Below, one piece after another: positions 8,479-16,068 of a DNA stretch of 64,000 nucleotides (position 1 is its first letter; each line of letters starts with the position of its first letter). The stretch spans positions 1-64,000 of the forward strand of contig NZ_BDBQ01000027.1 of the NCBI RefSeq assembly GCF_001613065.1. Direction: 5' to 3'. Source of the DNA: Nocardia miyunensis NBRC 108239. GTDB lineage: Bacteria; Actinomycetota; Actinomycetes; Mycobacteriales; Mycobacteriaceae. Under the pieces are notes generated by a model that was given only the letters and a program-made list of their open reading frames with translations, was not told the DNA's origin and ran no database searches. The translations under genes and the position numbers were made by a program.

Positions 8479-8820
8479 CCACCACCGCGTGAGCCGCGCG
8501 GTGGTGGCATCGTCTCGACGATGCACCCGGCTCGGATCGGCTTTCCCGGAAAGCGGAAACCTGGACGAGTCGAAATAGTCTCGTCGAATTAGCCTCGTGA
8601 ATTCCGGTCGAAGGCACGAGAAGAATTCGACCGCAATTTATTTTTTTGCGAGCATCACTTGACAATGACGGGGGTATCGAGCGCCAATGGTGGCGGGAAC
8701 AATGCCGAATTCCCCGGGGGATTCATTTATTGCGGCGTGTTCCCGTCCCGGCCGGGACATGACCACTATCCACGTATGTCGAATTGTGAGAAAGAAACCG
8801 ATATGTCCGCACGCAGAAAG
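8479..8820 (+). repeat. Leader repeat, copy 1
   Basis: About 340 bases are repeated with roughly nine tenths identity by eye at 9809-10146, an offset of 1,330 bases. Order: an 11-bp-stem hairpin (8479-8507), an AT-rich stretch, TTGACA at 8659-8664, a near-palindrome around CCCCGGGG (8712-8719), and the perfect palindrome GTCCCGGCCGGGAC (8745-8758). It ends at a start codon followed by MSAR codons. The ribosome site AGGAAGGA of copy 2 has decayed here to GAGAAAGA. Confidence 0.85.
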
Positions 8821-8913
8821 GACGCACGAGGTCCCGGCTCACGAACGCCGCAGGCTCCGGGCGGGTCTGTTCGCGACAGCGACCTCGGCATCCATCACAC
8901 GAAAGGCTCATCG

Positions 8914-9345
8914 ATGACACACCCCCACCGCACCTATCGCACCGAGGCTCTCACGGGCTGGCCGACCCCGGCCACGGAGATCCTGACCGAACGCGGTCGC
9001 CGCGCGCACGAGTTCTACCCCGACGACCAGCCCGCACGGGAGGCATTCCTTGCCCGCGTCACGCGGGCGATCGCGCTGGTTCAGATCCTCGATCAGGTGC
9101 TGCACGGCTATCGGGGCGATGTCGACCGCGCGGTCACCGCCGGAGCCGCTGACGGCCTCGGCTGGTGGGACGCGCACTGCGGCCCCCGCACCGAGCAGGA
9201 ACAAGTGATCGCCGAGTGGGCCTTCGCGTACGTCGATCAGGACACCACCGCCGACCTCCTCGAGGACCTGCGAATCCTGCTGGTCACCTCCGTGGGCTTC
9301 GACGTCCGCGACACCACCCGCGACGCCATCAACCGCCCTCTGTGA
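8914..9345 (+). CDS. Hypothetical protein
   Basis: A 143-residue, mostly helical protein rich in acidic residues and tryptophan, with no recognised family. ATG 8914 is preceded by GAAAGG. The same frame is open back to ATG 8803, where the repeated leader ends with the MSAR start shared with the gene at 10129; that upstream start has a degraded ribosome site, so 8914 is preferred. The 37 intervening codons look like a decayed N-terminus of the 10129 gene. Confidence 0.65.
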   Translation: MTHPHRTYRTEALTGWPTPATEILTERGRRAHEFYPDDQPAREAFLARVTRAIALVQILDQVLHGYRGDVDRAVTAGAADGLGWWDAHCGPRTEQEQVIAEWAFAYVDQDTTADLLEDLRILLVTSVGFDVRDTTRDAINRPL

Positions 9346-9411
9346 GCTGTGAATACCTCTGTGTCCCGCGATCGTTTCCGACACTCCACGCCATCCCGGA
9401 AGCACTCCGCC

Positions 9412-9849
9412 ATGATCGCTGACAACCCCACCAACGCCCCGAAAACCATCTCCGCCATTCCCGGCGACGAGTTCGGTGCCGCCGTGGGCGCGGCGCTCAC
9501 GGTCGAGGATGACCGGCCCGACCCTGACCAGCGCGCCCACGCGGAGGCTCTGATGCGGCAACGCCACCACGATGTGGCCGACCGGGCCGAGGGCCTGGCC
9601 CGGCAGCTGAGCACTCTGGCCGAGGCCATGCGTTGCGGGCACCTGCCCGACCACGACCCGGTCGAATTCCCTGCCCGGGAATTCGACGAGGCCGTGGGCG
9701 AGTTGCGGGGCCTGCGCCTCGAGTTGACCGAGGCGGAACTGATCCCCGACGATCACCTGACCCCGCGCCCTCGCGGGTCGCTGCCTACCGAGCAGCACCC
9801 CGGCCTGGCCACCACCGCGGCTCACGCGGTGGTGGCATCGTCTCGATGA
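9412..9849 (+). CDS. Hypothetical protein, paralogue of the gene at 7910
   Basis: A 145-residue protein whose core (MRQRHHDVADRAEGLARQL onward) matches the second half of the protein at 7910-8458. The sequence before ATG 9412 (GGAAGCACTCCGCC) parallels that before 7910, supporting this start. The last codons run through the repeat hairpin at 9809-9835 before stopping at 9847-9849, whereas the 7910 copy stops before its hairpin. The function is unknown. Confidence 0.65.
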   Translation: MIADNPTNAPKTISAIPGDEFGAAVGAALTVEDDRPDPDQRAHAEALMRQRHHDVADRAEGLARQLSTLAEAMRCGHLPDHDPVEFPAREFDEAVGELRGLRLELTEAELIPDDHLTPRPRGSLPTEQHPGLATTAAHAVVASSR

Positions 9850-10146
9850 CGCACCCGGCTCGGATCGGCTTTCTCCGGAAAAGGAGAACCTGGACGAGCC
9901 GAATTAGTCTCGTCGAATTAGCCTCGCGAATTCCGGTCGACGGACGAGAAGAATTCGACAGCAATTTATTTTTTGCGCGCACCACTTGACAATGACGGGG
10001 TATCGAGCGCCAATGGTGGCGGGAACAATGCCGAATTCCCCGGGGATTCGTTTTCTGCGGCGTGTTTCCGTCCCGGCCGGGACCTGACCGATATCCATTG
10101 CACCCTGAATTGTCAGGAAGGAACCAGTATGTCCGCACGGACAAAG
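9809..10146 (+). repeat. Leader repeat, copy 2
   Basis: Second copy of the leader at 8479-8820. It keeps the hairpin (9809-9835), TTGACA at 9986-9991, the palindrome GTCCCGGCCGGGAC (10070-10083) and an intact AGGAAGGA site before ATG 10129. A clear -10 box is not visible in either copy. Conservation of the palindrome in both copies suggests a shared operator. Confidence 0.85.
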
Positions 10147-10920
10147 AACACCCGCGCTACCACGCGCCCGGCAACGGGCACCAGCGACGCCACACCCGCC
10201 CCCGCCACACCCATGGCCGATATGCCGGTGCTGGGCAACGACAACGAACGGAATCTGTGGGCCGCGCTGGAAGCCCACCCCGGATCCACCACCGCCGCGT
10301 TGGCCGATTCGGCAGGAATGTCGGGCGGAACCGCGCGGCGCATCCTGACTACCTGGGCCACCGCCGGTACCGTCCGACGCGACCGCGACCCGGACAAGCC
10401 CCGTGCCGCTGCACACTGGTCCCGCACCGGCGTCACCGCCAGCGCCGCCACCGATCCGGCCGATGTCGCCGACACGACCGAATCCGATGTGCTCGAGCCC
10501 GAGACGGTTTCCCAGCCCGAGGGCGATGACCGCACCGCCACACCGGAACTCGCCGACGCGGTGCCCGAGCCGGATCAGGTGCCCGATACCGGCGAGGCCA
10601 CCGGCACCGACCAGCCCGCGCCCGACGCCACCGGTTCGCCCGCAGCGGTGACCCCCGGGGACTCGTCGGCCGGGCCCGATGCGGCGGCGGACGCGGACAA
10701 GCCGGTAACGGTGCCGTTGGCAGCGGGTGCGTTGCGGGGAATGGTCGAGGACTTCCTGGTCGAGAACCCGGGCGGTGATTTCAGCCCGCACGAAATCGGG
10801 AAGGCGTTGTCGCGGTCCAGCGGTGCCGTGCACAAGGCGCTGGTCAAGCTCACCGAGTTGGGCACGGCCCGCCAGACCAGCGAGCACCCCAGGAAGTTCG
10901 CCCTCGCCGCCACCTCCTGA
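10129..10920 (+). CDS. Protein with two winged-helix domains and an acidic linker
   Basis: A 263-residue protein. Residues ~36-90 form one helix-turn-helix (ALADSAGMSGGTARRILTTW). An acidic Pro/Ala/Thr linker spans ~100-195. The C-terminal ~65 residues form a winged helix beginning LRGMVEDFLVENPGG, closely matching the N-terminal domain of the MoxR protein at 4227. It probably binds DNA and may regulate the accessory block, possibly at the palindrome in its own leader; that target is inference. ATG 10129 follows AGGAAGGA. Confidence 0.75.
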   Translation: MSARTKNTRATTRPATGTSDATPAPATPMADMPVLGNDNERNLWAALEAHPGSTTAALADSAGMSGGTARRILTTWATAGTVRRDRDPDKPRAAAHWSRTGVTASAATDPADVADTTESDVLEPETVSQPEGDDRTATPELADAVPEPDQVPDTGEATGTDQPAPDATGSPAAVTPGDSSAGPDAAADADKPVTVPLAAGALRGMVEDFLVENPGGDFSPHEIGKALSRSSGAVHKALVKLTELGTARQTSEHPRKFALAATS

Positions 10921-10928
10921 CCGCCCAC

Positions 10929-10986
10929 GGGTGCGCCGAGACCAGCGAGCCGCGTGTTCGCCACCGTTCCCGGTCCCGGCGCACCC
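10929..10986. terminator. Inverted repeat after the double winged-helix gene
   Basis: GGGTGCGCCG (10929-10938) and CGGCGCACCC (10977-10986) are exact reverse complements with a 38-base loop, just after the stop codon. It is one of the intercistronic hairpins that recur across this block. Confidence 0.4.
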
Positions 10987-11039
10987 GGGGCGCACCTGCC
11001 TTGTTCGATTCGTCTCTTGTCACCGAAAGGTCAAATCTC

Positions 11040-11441
11040 ATGCACGAGAACACTTCTCACCAGGTCGTCGAGGCTGTGGTCGCGGCAGCGTTGCACCGTG
11101 TGTTCGCCAGCGCGCCGCACGCAGCGGACAGTCTCGAAATGTGGCTCGAGGTCACCGCCGAAGCGGTCGCGCAGTTGCGTGACCCCGTCGAGGCTCCGCA
11201 GTGGATGCCGGTGTTCTTGGTCTTCCGCAAGCAGCGCACCGAGGCCCGCTTCTACCTCGACACGGCCTTGGTGCACATCACCAGCGGGCCACTGACCGGG
11301 ACCATCCACGCCGATCTTGACGCGGCGGCCGTGGCGGTCGTGAACGACTACCACGGCTACTACATCACCTTGCTGGACTCGCTGCCGACGTGGCGGTTCC
11401 CGCACAACCCGGACCCGAAGGCCACCCCACGCGCCGCCTAG
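11040..11441 (+). CDS. Hypothetical protein
   Basis: A 133-residue alpha/beta protein with no recognised family. It has an N-terminal helical half and a beta-rich middle (WMPVFLVFRKQRTEARFYLD), ending in a proline-rich tail. ATG 11040 follows GAAAGG at 9 nt. It stands between two hairpins in the row of small, separately spaced genes. Confidence 0.65.
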   Translation: MHENTSHQVVEAVVAAALHRVFASAPHAADSLEMWLEVTAEAVAQLRDPVEAPQWMPVFLVFRKQRTEARFYLDTALVHITSGPLTGTIHADLDAAAVAVVNDYHGYYITLLDSLPTWRFPHNPDPKATPRAA

Positions 11442-11467
11442 CGGGCGGGTACTGCCCCGCCGCGACA

Positions 11468-11513
11468 CCCCCGGGCAGGACCGCGCAGATCACTGTGTGG
11501 CCCTGCCCGGGGG
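11468..11513. terminator. 12-bp inverted repeat after the gene at 11040
   Basis: CCCCCGGGCAGG (11468-11479) pairs exactly with CCTGCCCGGGGG (11502-11513) around a 22-base loop. It is another intercistronic hairpin and a likely terminator or mRNA stabiliser. Confidence 0.5.
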
Positions 11514-11578
11514 CCGTTACCGCCCCGGACAAGCGGGCAATGCCCCCGCCCGAAACACGGTCCCCAGGAAAGGGATTC

Positions 11579-11749
11579 ATGCGCACCATTGGATTTTGCA
11601 AGGGCTGCCGGAAATTCAAGACTGTCACCATCACCCCGCAGAACTTGATAGTGAACCGCCTCGAGGGTACCTGCGACGACTGCACGCGCGCCGCACGAAC
11701 GCATCCTGACACCCCCGCACCCCGCCCCCGCACACCCCGCAGCGACTGA
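11579..11749 (+). CDS. Small zinc-ribbon-like protein
   Basis: A 56-residue protein with CKGC near the start and CDDC about 28 residues later, giving a two-knuckle zinc ribbon. ATG 11579 follows an AGGAAAGG site. It is the last gene of the row before a strong terminator. The function is unknown. Confidence 0.65.
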   Translation: MRTIGFCKGCRKFKTVTITPQNLIVNRLEGTCDDCTRAARTHPDTPAPRPRTPRSD

Positions 11750-11763
11750 ATTCCCCCGCACCG

Positions 11764-11807
11764 CGCACAGGGCCGCCAGCACGCAATCGTGCTGGCGGCC
11801 CTGTGCG
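11764..11807. terminator. Perfect 19-bp stem-loop terminator
   Basis: Arms 11764-11782 and 11789-11807 are exact reverse complements around the loop GCAATC. It closes the row of small genes and separates them from the module at 12069-14385. No long T-run follows, as is common in actinobacteria. Confidence 0.75.
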
Positions 11808-12068
11808 TTGCCCGGAAACCGGGGGATGCGGCGACCGTCGGCCGTCGGGTCCGAGTGTAGGTTCTCGCCTCATAGTTCACGCCGAGCTGGGGCGTCGTGC
11901 GGATTCGTCGGTCCTTCTCGCCGTTCGTTCGTCCCGGCTTTCTCACCAAGAGTTCGCTTTCCTCGGCCGATGAGCTCGCCGCCCTGCGAGCGTCGAAGCG
12001 CGCGCGGCTTCGTGCCGAAAAAGGTTGAACGGCAACGCCGTCCCCCTTGGCCGCGCATACTTCTTAAC

Positions 12069-13199
12069 GTGGCTGACGTGGGGACCCTGGACAAGATGGT
12101 CCGGCGGGCAGGACTATCCGGCCAGCCGGGCCTTGGACTCATAAGCGTCATCGTCCTCGGGCTGCTGGAGACTCTGGTCTTCAGCATCGGTCTCGGGTCG
12201 GAAGCAAAGGCAGCCCTCACTGTCGCGGTCGCTCCGTTGGCTGTTCTGCTCGCATACCTCGCCATCCACAACAGCAGGTTCTGGGATCGACTGGTCCCCG
12301 AACCAGACATCGCGGAGAAAGTGCGGCGGCAGCTCGAGAACAGACCGTTGGCGCCGGATGAGGATGAGCGTGTCTACGAAAGAGCAGCGCGCCTGACCAA
12401 GGACGCTGGTACCTGGCCCGACGTCGCACAACGCCTGGACGCCGCGAACGCCTTCAGGGCCCTGATCTGGCCGGTGGCGCTCGGCTGTCTCACGGTCACC
12501 GCGCTACTCGTCATCCGCCCCAGCGCGGTCACGATCGCGATTCTTGCTATCCTCGTGGTTCTATTTGCCTTGCTGCTCAACAGCTTTCGTGGTACGAAAC
12601 TCGAACACCTCAATGCCCTGTACCGCAGTGCCCTGAGCATCCTCGCCACCCCGAACTATTACTACTGCTACATCTCCAGCCGAAAGCTCGACCAACTGGT
12701 GGGCACATTCGACGTCGAGTCCACAGCAGCAGCGACAGGTGAGGAAGGCCCACAATACGGACCCCCGGGCCTGCGACGGCGGGCCGATGCTGGACCACAA
12801 CTCGTTGCCCGCCTACAACTAGCGACCCGCAAGCTCGACAGCCAGCCGGGCGGACTGCCGGACCTCACCGAGGCGATCCAGTCCGACGATCACCTCGAGC
12901 CAGGCGCGTATCGACACAGCGGGCGATACAAGGCGGTTCGGTATGATGACCGATTCGTCTACCTACAAACCGAGCTTCCCGACACTGTCCTCGAGGTCAC
13001 CTGCTCGGCCAGCCACTTCAGCTTCAGTGCCGCCGCGGACGGACGCCTGCACATGCACTCCGGCAACGTCGACTTCCTCACCGGCAGAGCGCAACCAGAG
13101 TTCCAGGCGATTATCTATCTGACCGACATTCGGAAACCACGGCTGGTCGGTACGCCGCTCTATCTCGCGCTGCCGCTCGAGTCGCGGCTTTCCCTATGA
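12069..13199 (+). CDS. Four-helix membrane protein with C-terminal soluble domain
   Basis: From GTG 12069 the protein has 376 residues. Two hydrophobic hairpins are visible: LISVIVLGLLETLVFSIGLG with LTVAVAPLAVLLAYLAI, then IWPVALGCLTVTALLVI with TIAILAILVVLFALLL. A charged loop of about 60 residues separates the pairs, and a soluble domain of roughly 190 residues follows. No family is recognised. The frame is open back to 11808, but upstream codons look non-coding. GTG 12069 has no ribosome site and lies 8 bases after CATACT, so a leaderless transcript is possible. Base and codon use look less GC-rich than in neighbours. It forms a pair with the next gene. Confidence 0.65.
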   Translation: MADVGTLDKMVRRAGLSGQPGLGLISVIVLGLLETLVFSIGLGSEAKAALTVAVAPLAVLLAYLAIHNSRFWDRLVPEPDIAEKVRRQLENRPLAPDEDERVYERAARLTKDAGTWPDVAQRLDAANAFRALIWPVALGCLTVTALLVIRPSAVTIAILAILVVLFALLLNSFRGTKLEHLNALYRSALSILATPNYYYCYISSRKLDQLVGTFDVESTAAATGEEGPQYGPPGLRRRADAGPQLVARLQLATRKLDSQPGGLPDLTEAIQSDDHLEPGAYRHSGRYKAVRYDDRFVYLQTELPDTVLEVTCSASHFSFSAAADGRLHMHSGNVDFLTGRAQPEFQAIIYLTDIRKPRLVGTPLYLALPLESRLSL

Positions 13200-13206
13200 G
13201 GCAGAG

Positions 13207-14385
13207 ATGAACGAACAACTGACCACGATCACCGAGCGCGACCGACCGGAATCGTTCATCGGCCGCGTTGTCGAGATCAACTCCTTGCGCTACCGCATCG
13301 GCCCAATCATCGGCGAGGGTGTTGAGAAGATCGTCTTCGAACTGGAGGACCTCGAGGACGGCGGGCGAGAAAGAGTCCTCAAGGTCCACCGAAAGCGTAG
13401 CGACGCTGCGTATCTCGACCAACTCCGCGAAATCAACGATGTGATGGCCGGCATAGAGCGTGACATGGGGCTTCGGGTGATAGTAAGAGAGCTGCATTTC
13501 CTCGGGGACTGGCCGGTCGAGCTCCAAACGCGCATCTTCGGCGTGGAATTCGGCCATGCAGGGCTGCGACTGCGCTCTGGGTCGTCTCAGGTGGACGAAG
13601 CTTTCCGACAGATCGAGGAGGATCGGTCGTCTCTGGTGCGTGCGGCTTTCCGGCGCGCCGTGGACCGGTTCAACATCTTCGACTACGAGGCGACTTTGCA
13701 GATTGTCGAGCCGGTGCTGGAGACCCATCCGATGCACCCCGACCTGCTGTTCGTCAGCGTCATGGCAACCGCGCGGATGGGGCACTCGGTCCGAGCCGGC
13801 CAGCTCGCCAACCAGTGGCTGGAGACCGGATCGAACCCGGATCATCTCGTGCATATGGTCAAGGCCCTGATGGGGACACCGAACACCGCAATCACCTGGT
13901 GCTACAAGGCCGTTCGCGTTGTCGACGACACGCTGAAGGTGTGGGAGTTGCTCTGCGAGCTGGAGATCACCCGCTTCGGCCGCGTCGAGCCAGCCGAGCG
14001 GGCACGTGCAGAGTTCGCATCGGCCGGTGCGGCACCCGATGTGCTCGCAGGCATCGACGCCCAACTTGAGCGACTCCGTGCTGTGTCGGCGCTGCTCGAG
14101 CACTTCAACGATCCCGCGGCAATGGACACACTCGAGTTCGCCGAGGCAGCCCGAACGATGTGGCCCTATCACGTTGGGGTGAATCGCTTGCTCGGCTTAT
14201 CACGGTACAGCGCAGAACAGTGGCAAGCATGTATCGATCCACTTCGTATGGTCTACCTCTACGAACCCCACGACCCGGAGATCGTCTTCGCACTGGGCAG
14301 CGCCCTGCACCACCAAGGTCGGATCGACACGCCGACGAATTCTCGCAAATCTTTCGAATCCGAACCGAAGACGAAGAATCGGTGA
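13207..14385 (+). CDS. Kinase-N-lobe-like protein with helical (TPR-like) repeats
   Basis: A 392-residue protein starting 7 bases after the membrane-protein stop, so the two are probably co-transcribed. Residues ~27-65 look like strands 1-3 of a protein kinase N-lobe: glycine-rich loop YRIGPIIGEGVEKIVFEL and a VLKVHR strand with the expected lysine. No HRD or DFG motif follows, so there is no complete kinase. Residues ~140-375 are helical repeats of TPR type. The last ~16 residues (from TNSRKSFESEP) fall in an inverted repeat and look like an altered C-terminus. The function is unknown; signalling or sensing together with the membrane partner is inference. Confidence 0.6.
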   Translation: MNEQLTTITERDRPESFIGRVVEINSLRYRIGPIIGEGVEKIVFELEDLEDGGRERVLKVHRKRSDAAYLDQLREINDVMAGIERDMGLRVIVRELHFLGDWPVELQTRIFGVEFGHAGLRLRSGSSQVDEAFRQIEEDRSSLVRAAFRRAVDRFNIFDYEATLQIVEPVLETHPMHPDLLFVSVMATARMGHSVRAGQLANQWLETGSNPDHLVHMVKALMGTPNTAITWCYKAVRVVDDTLKVWELLCELEITRFGRVEPAERARAEFASAGAAPDVLAGIDAQLERLRAVSALLEHFNDPAAMDTLEFAEAARTMWPYHVGVNRLLGLSRYSAEQWQACIDPLRMVYLYEPHDPEIVFALGSALHHQGRIDTPTNSRKSFESEPKTKNR

Positions 14386-14407
14386 GAATTCGAAGTCTTT
14401 AGCGAGA
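14336..14407. repeat. Imperfect inverted repeat at the end of the kinase-like gene
   Basis: CGAATTCTC (14336-14344) matches GAGAATTCG (14384-14392) in reverse complement, and 14341-14358 pairs imperfectly with 14389-14407. The structure straddles the stop codon. It could be a terminator between convergent genes or the scar of a small mobile sequence. Confidence 0.45.
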
Positions 14408-14429
14408 ACCCACACCGAGGCGAGTGCGG

Positions 14430-15896
14430 TTATGTGGTGTGGTCGATTTGGTTGGTCAGCCAGTGCAGGGCTTGCCCGGTGGCGGCGGTGTAGCCGTTCT
14501 GTATGCCCGAGGCGGTCGAGCGGGCCGCGTCGCCGCCTCGGCGAGCCAGATCGGTCAGCGCGGTGCTGGTGTCGGGGGTGGTGGCAGAGGTGAAGGCGTT
14601 GGCGAGCCTGGACAGGTGTGTACCGGCGTCGCCGATCAGGGCCGAGGCCGCGGTGGTGGCGAGATCGGTCGCAAGGGGGATGAACCCCGATAGCGCGAGT
14701 GCGGCACCGGCGAGGTCGCCGGTGGTGAGTTTTTGTACTGCGCCCCAGGCGATCTCTTGGGCTCGGCCGATGTCGGCGGCGATGTGCCCGATGTCGAGGT
14801 TGGCCAGAATACTGACGATCTGCGCGGCCACGGCGGTCCAGCCGGAAGTATCCAGGGGCGCGGCGAGTGTCAGAGCCTGCGCGACCAAGTGCAGATCGAT
14901 CTCCGAGACCGTGGTCACCAGCGGGGCGAACTGGTTGTTGAGGTCGCCGGAGACCCGGTGGAGTTCGGGGATGTTGCCGGTGGCGATCAGTCCGGGCAGT
15001 TGTGCGAGATCGTTTACGATCGCGGGTACGTCGGCGGCGAACCCGCTCAGCCCCGCAAGGACGGTGACCACCTGATCGATGATTTGCGACGGGTCCAGCT
15101 CGCTGGTCGAGTCTTCTGCTGTCGTGGCGGACTCAGGGCCCTGGTCGGTAGCTGAATCTGTTGGCGGGGTGGAGGCTTGGGTGGGGGTGGCGGAGTCGTT
15201 ACTGGTTGCTGGTGTGGTGGTGAAGGCGCGTCCGAGTGCGGTGAGTGCGGGTGCGGCTTGCGGCGAGGTCGAGCAGGTCAGGTCCGTGGTGGCGCACAGA
15301 GTGCGGACTCGGCCGGCGAGGGCACCGAAGTCGCGGTTGCGAGGACCGGCGATGCCCTGGCCGGGCTGGGCGGTCCCGAGTTGCGGGGTGCCCGAGTTGC
15401 GGTGCGGGTCGGAGATCAGCGTGACCGCGAGGATCCGCGACGCGGGTAGCGGGCCGTGGCCGGTGCCGATGGCCGCGGCGAGGTCCCCGACGATGCTCGC
15501 GCCCCGGGCGTATCCGGCCAGCACGACTCGTGTCGACGAGCACAGACTGGCCAGGGCGGACGAGAGTGCTTGCGTGTCACTGGTTTCCGAGTTTGTGGAT
15601 GGGCTGTAGGAGGTGGTGGCGGTGAGTGTGCGGATCTCGATGTCCGAGCCGTAGCGTGTGCGCAGGCCCTGCCCGATCCGGGAGAGTATCGCGGCGGGCT
15701 GGCTCGAATTGGCGGCGGTGGTGGTGTCCTGGGCGCCTGAGACGAATATCGCTGTCCGGGAAGGGCAACTCGTCGGGGTGGGGGCGGCGGTCGCGGGGCC
15801 GACGCCGAACAGGACCAGCGCGGCCACGGTCGCGGCGCACAGCAGGGCGCGCGCGGAACGGCGGGTGTGGTGGTGTGTATGCGGGGGGATGTGCAT
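14430..15896 (-). CDS. Secreted cutinase-like protein lacking catalytic serine
   Basis: A 488-residue protein. A signal peptide (positive N-terminus, hydrophobic core ALLCAATVAALVLFGVGPA, then AAP) is followed by a cutinase-type alpha/beta domain. The cutinase elbow GYSQG is replaced by GYARGA, so the nucleophile serine is alanine; a cysteine/aspartate region (LCATTDLTC) is retained. A Thr/Ser/Pro linker (~225-270) and a long helical C-terminal region follow. Start ATG 15896 has AGGAG upstream at about 10 nt; a longer frame upstream is not coding-like. It is last in the minus-strand transfer operon, next to the wall hydrolase, suggesting an extracellular role in mating. Confidence 0.75.
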   Translation of the reverse strand: MHIPPHTHHHTRRSARALLCAATVAALVLFGVGPATAAPTPTSCPSRTAIFVSGAQDTTTAANSSQPAAILSRIGQGLRTRYGSDIEIRTLTATTSYSPSTNSETSDTQALSSALASLCSSTRVVLAGYARGASIVGDLAAAIGTGHGPLPASRILAVTLISDPHRNSGTPQLGTAQPGQGIAGPRNRDFGALAGRVRTLCATTDLTCSTSPQAAPALTALGRAFTTTPATSNDSATPTQASTPPTDSATDQGPESATTAEDSTSELDPSQIIDQVVTVLAGLSGFAADVPAIVNDLAQLPGLIATGNIPELHRVSGDLNNQFAPLVTTVSEIDLHLVAQALTLAAPLDTSGWTAVAAQIVSILANLDIGHIAADIGRAQEIAWGAVQKLTTGDLAGAALALSGFIPLATDLATTAASALIGDAGTHLSRLANAFTSATTPDTSTALTDLARRGGDAARSTASGIQNGYTAATGQALHWLTNQIDHTT

Positions 15897-16068
15897 GGCG
15901 GTGGGATCTCCTGCGGTGTCGGGGAATACGAGTAGCGAGGTTTCAGCGCGCTCGCGAGGGGCTGGTGGACCGTGGGCGATGGCCTGGTTCCGACACGCAG
16001 CAAGCCTGGAATTCTCCACGGCGTAGCGCCGCGGCGAGATCGGCGTAACAAGGGCGAGGCCGAGATGA

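Noticed and set aside
8803..8913. N-terminal extension (MSAR...) of the gene at 8914
   Set aside because: Its ribosome site is degraded compared with the second leader copy and the codons look like a decayed duplicate; kept only as a comment.
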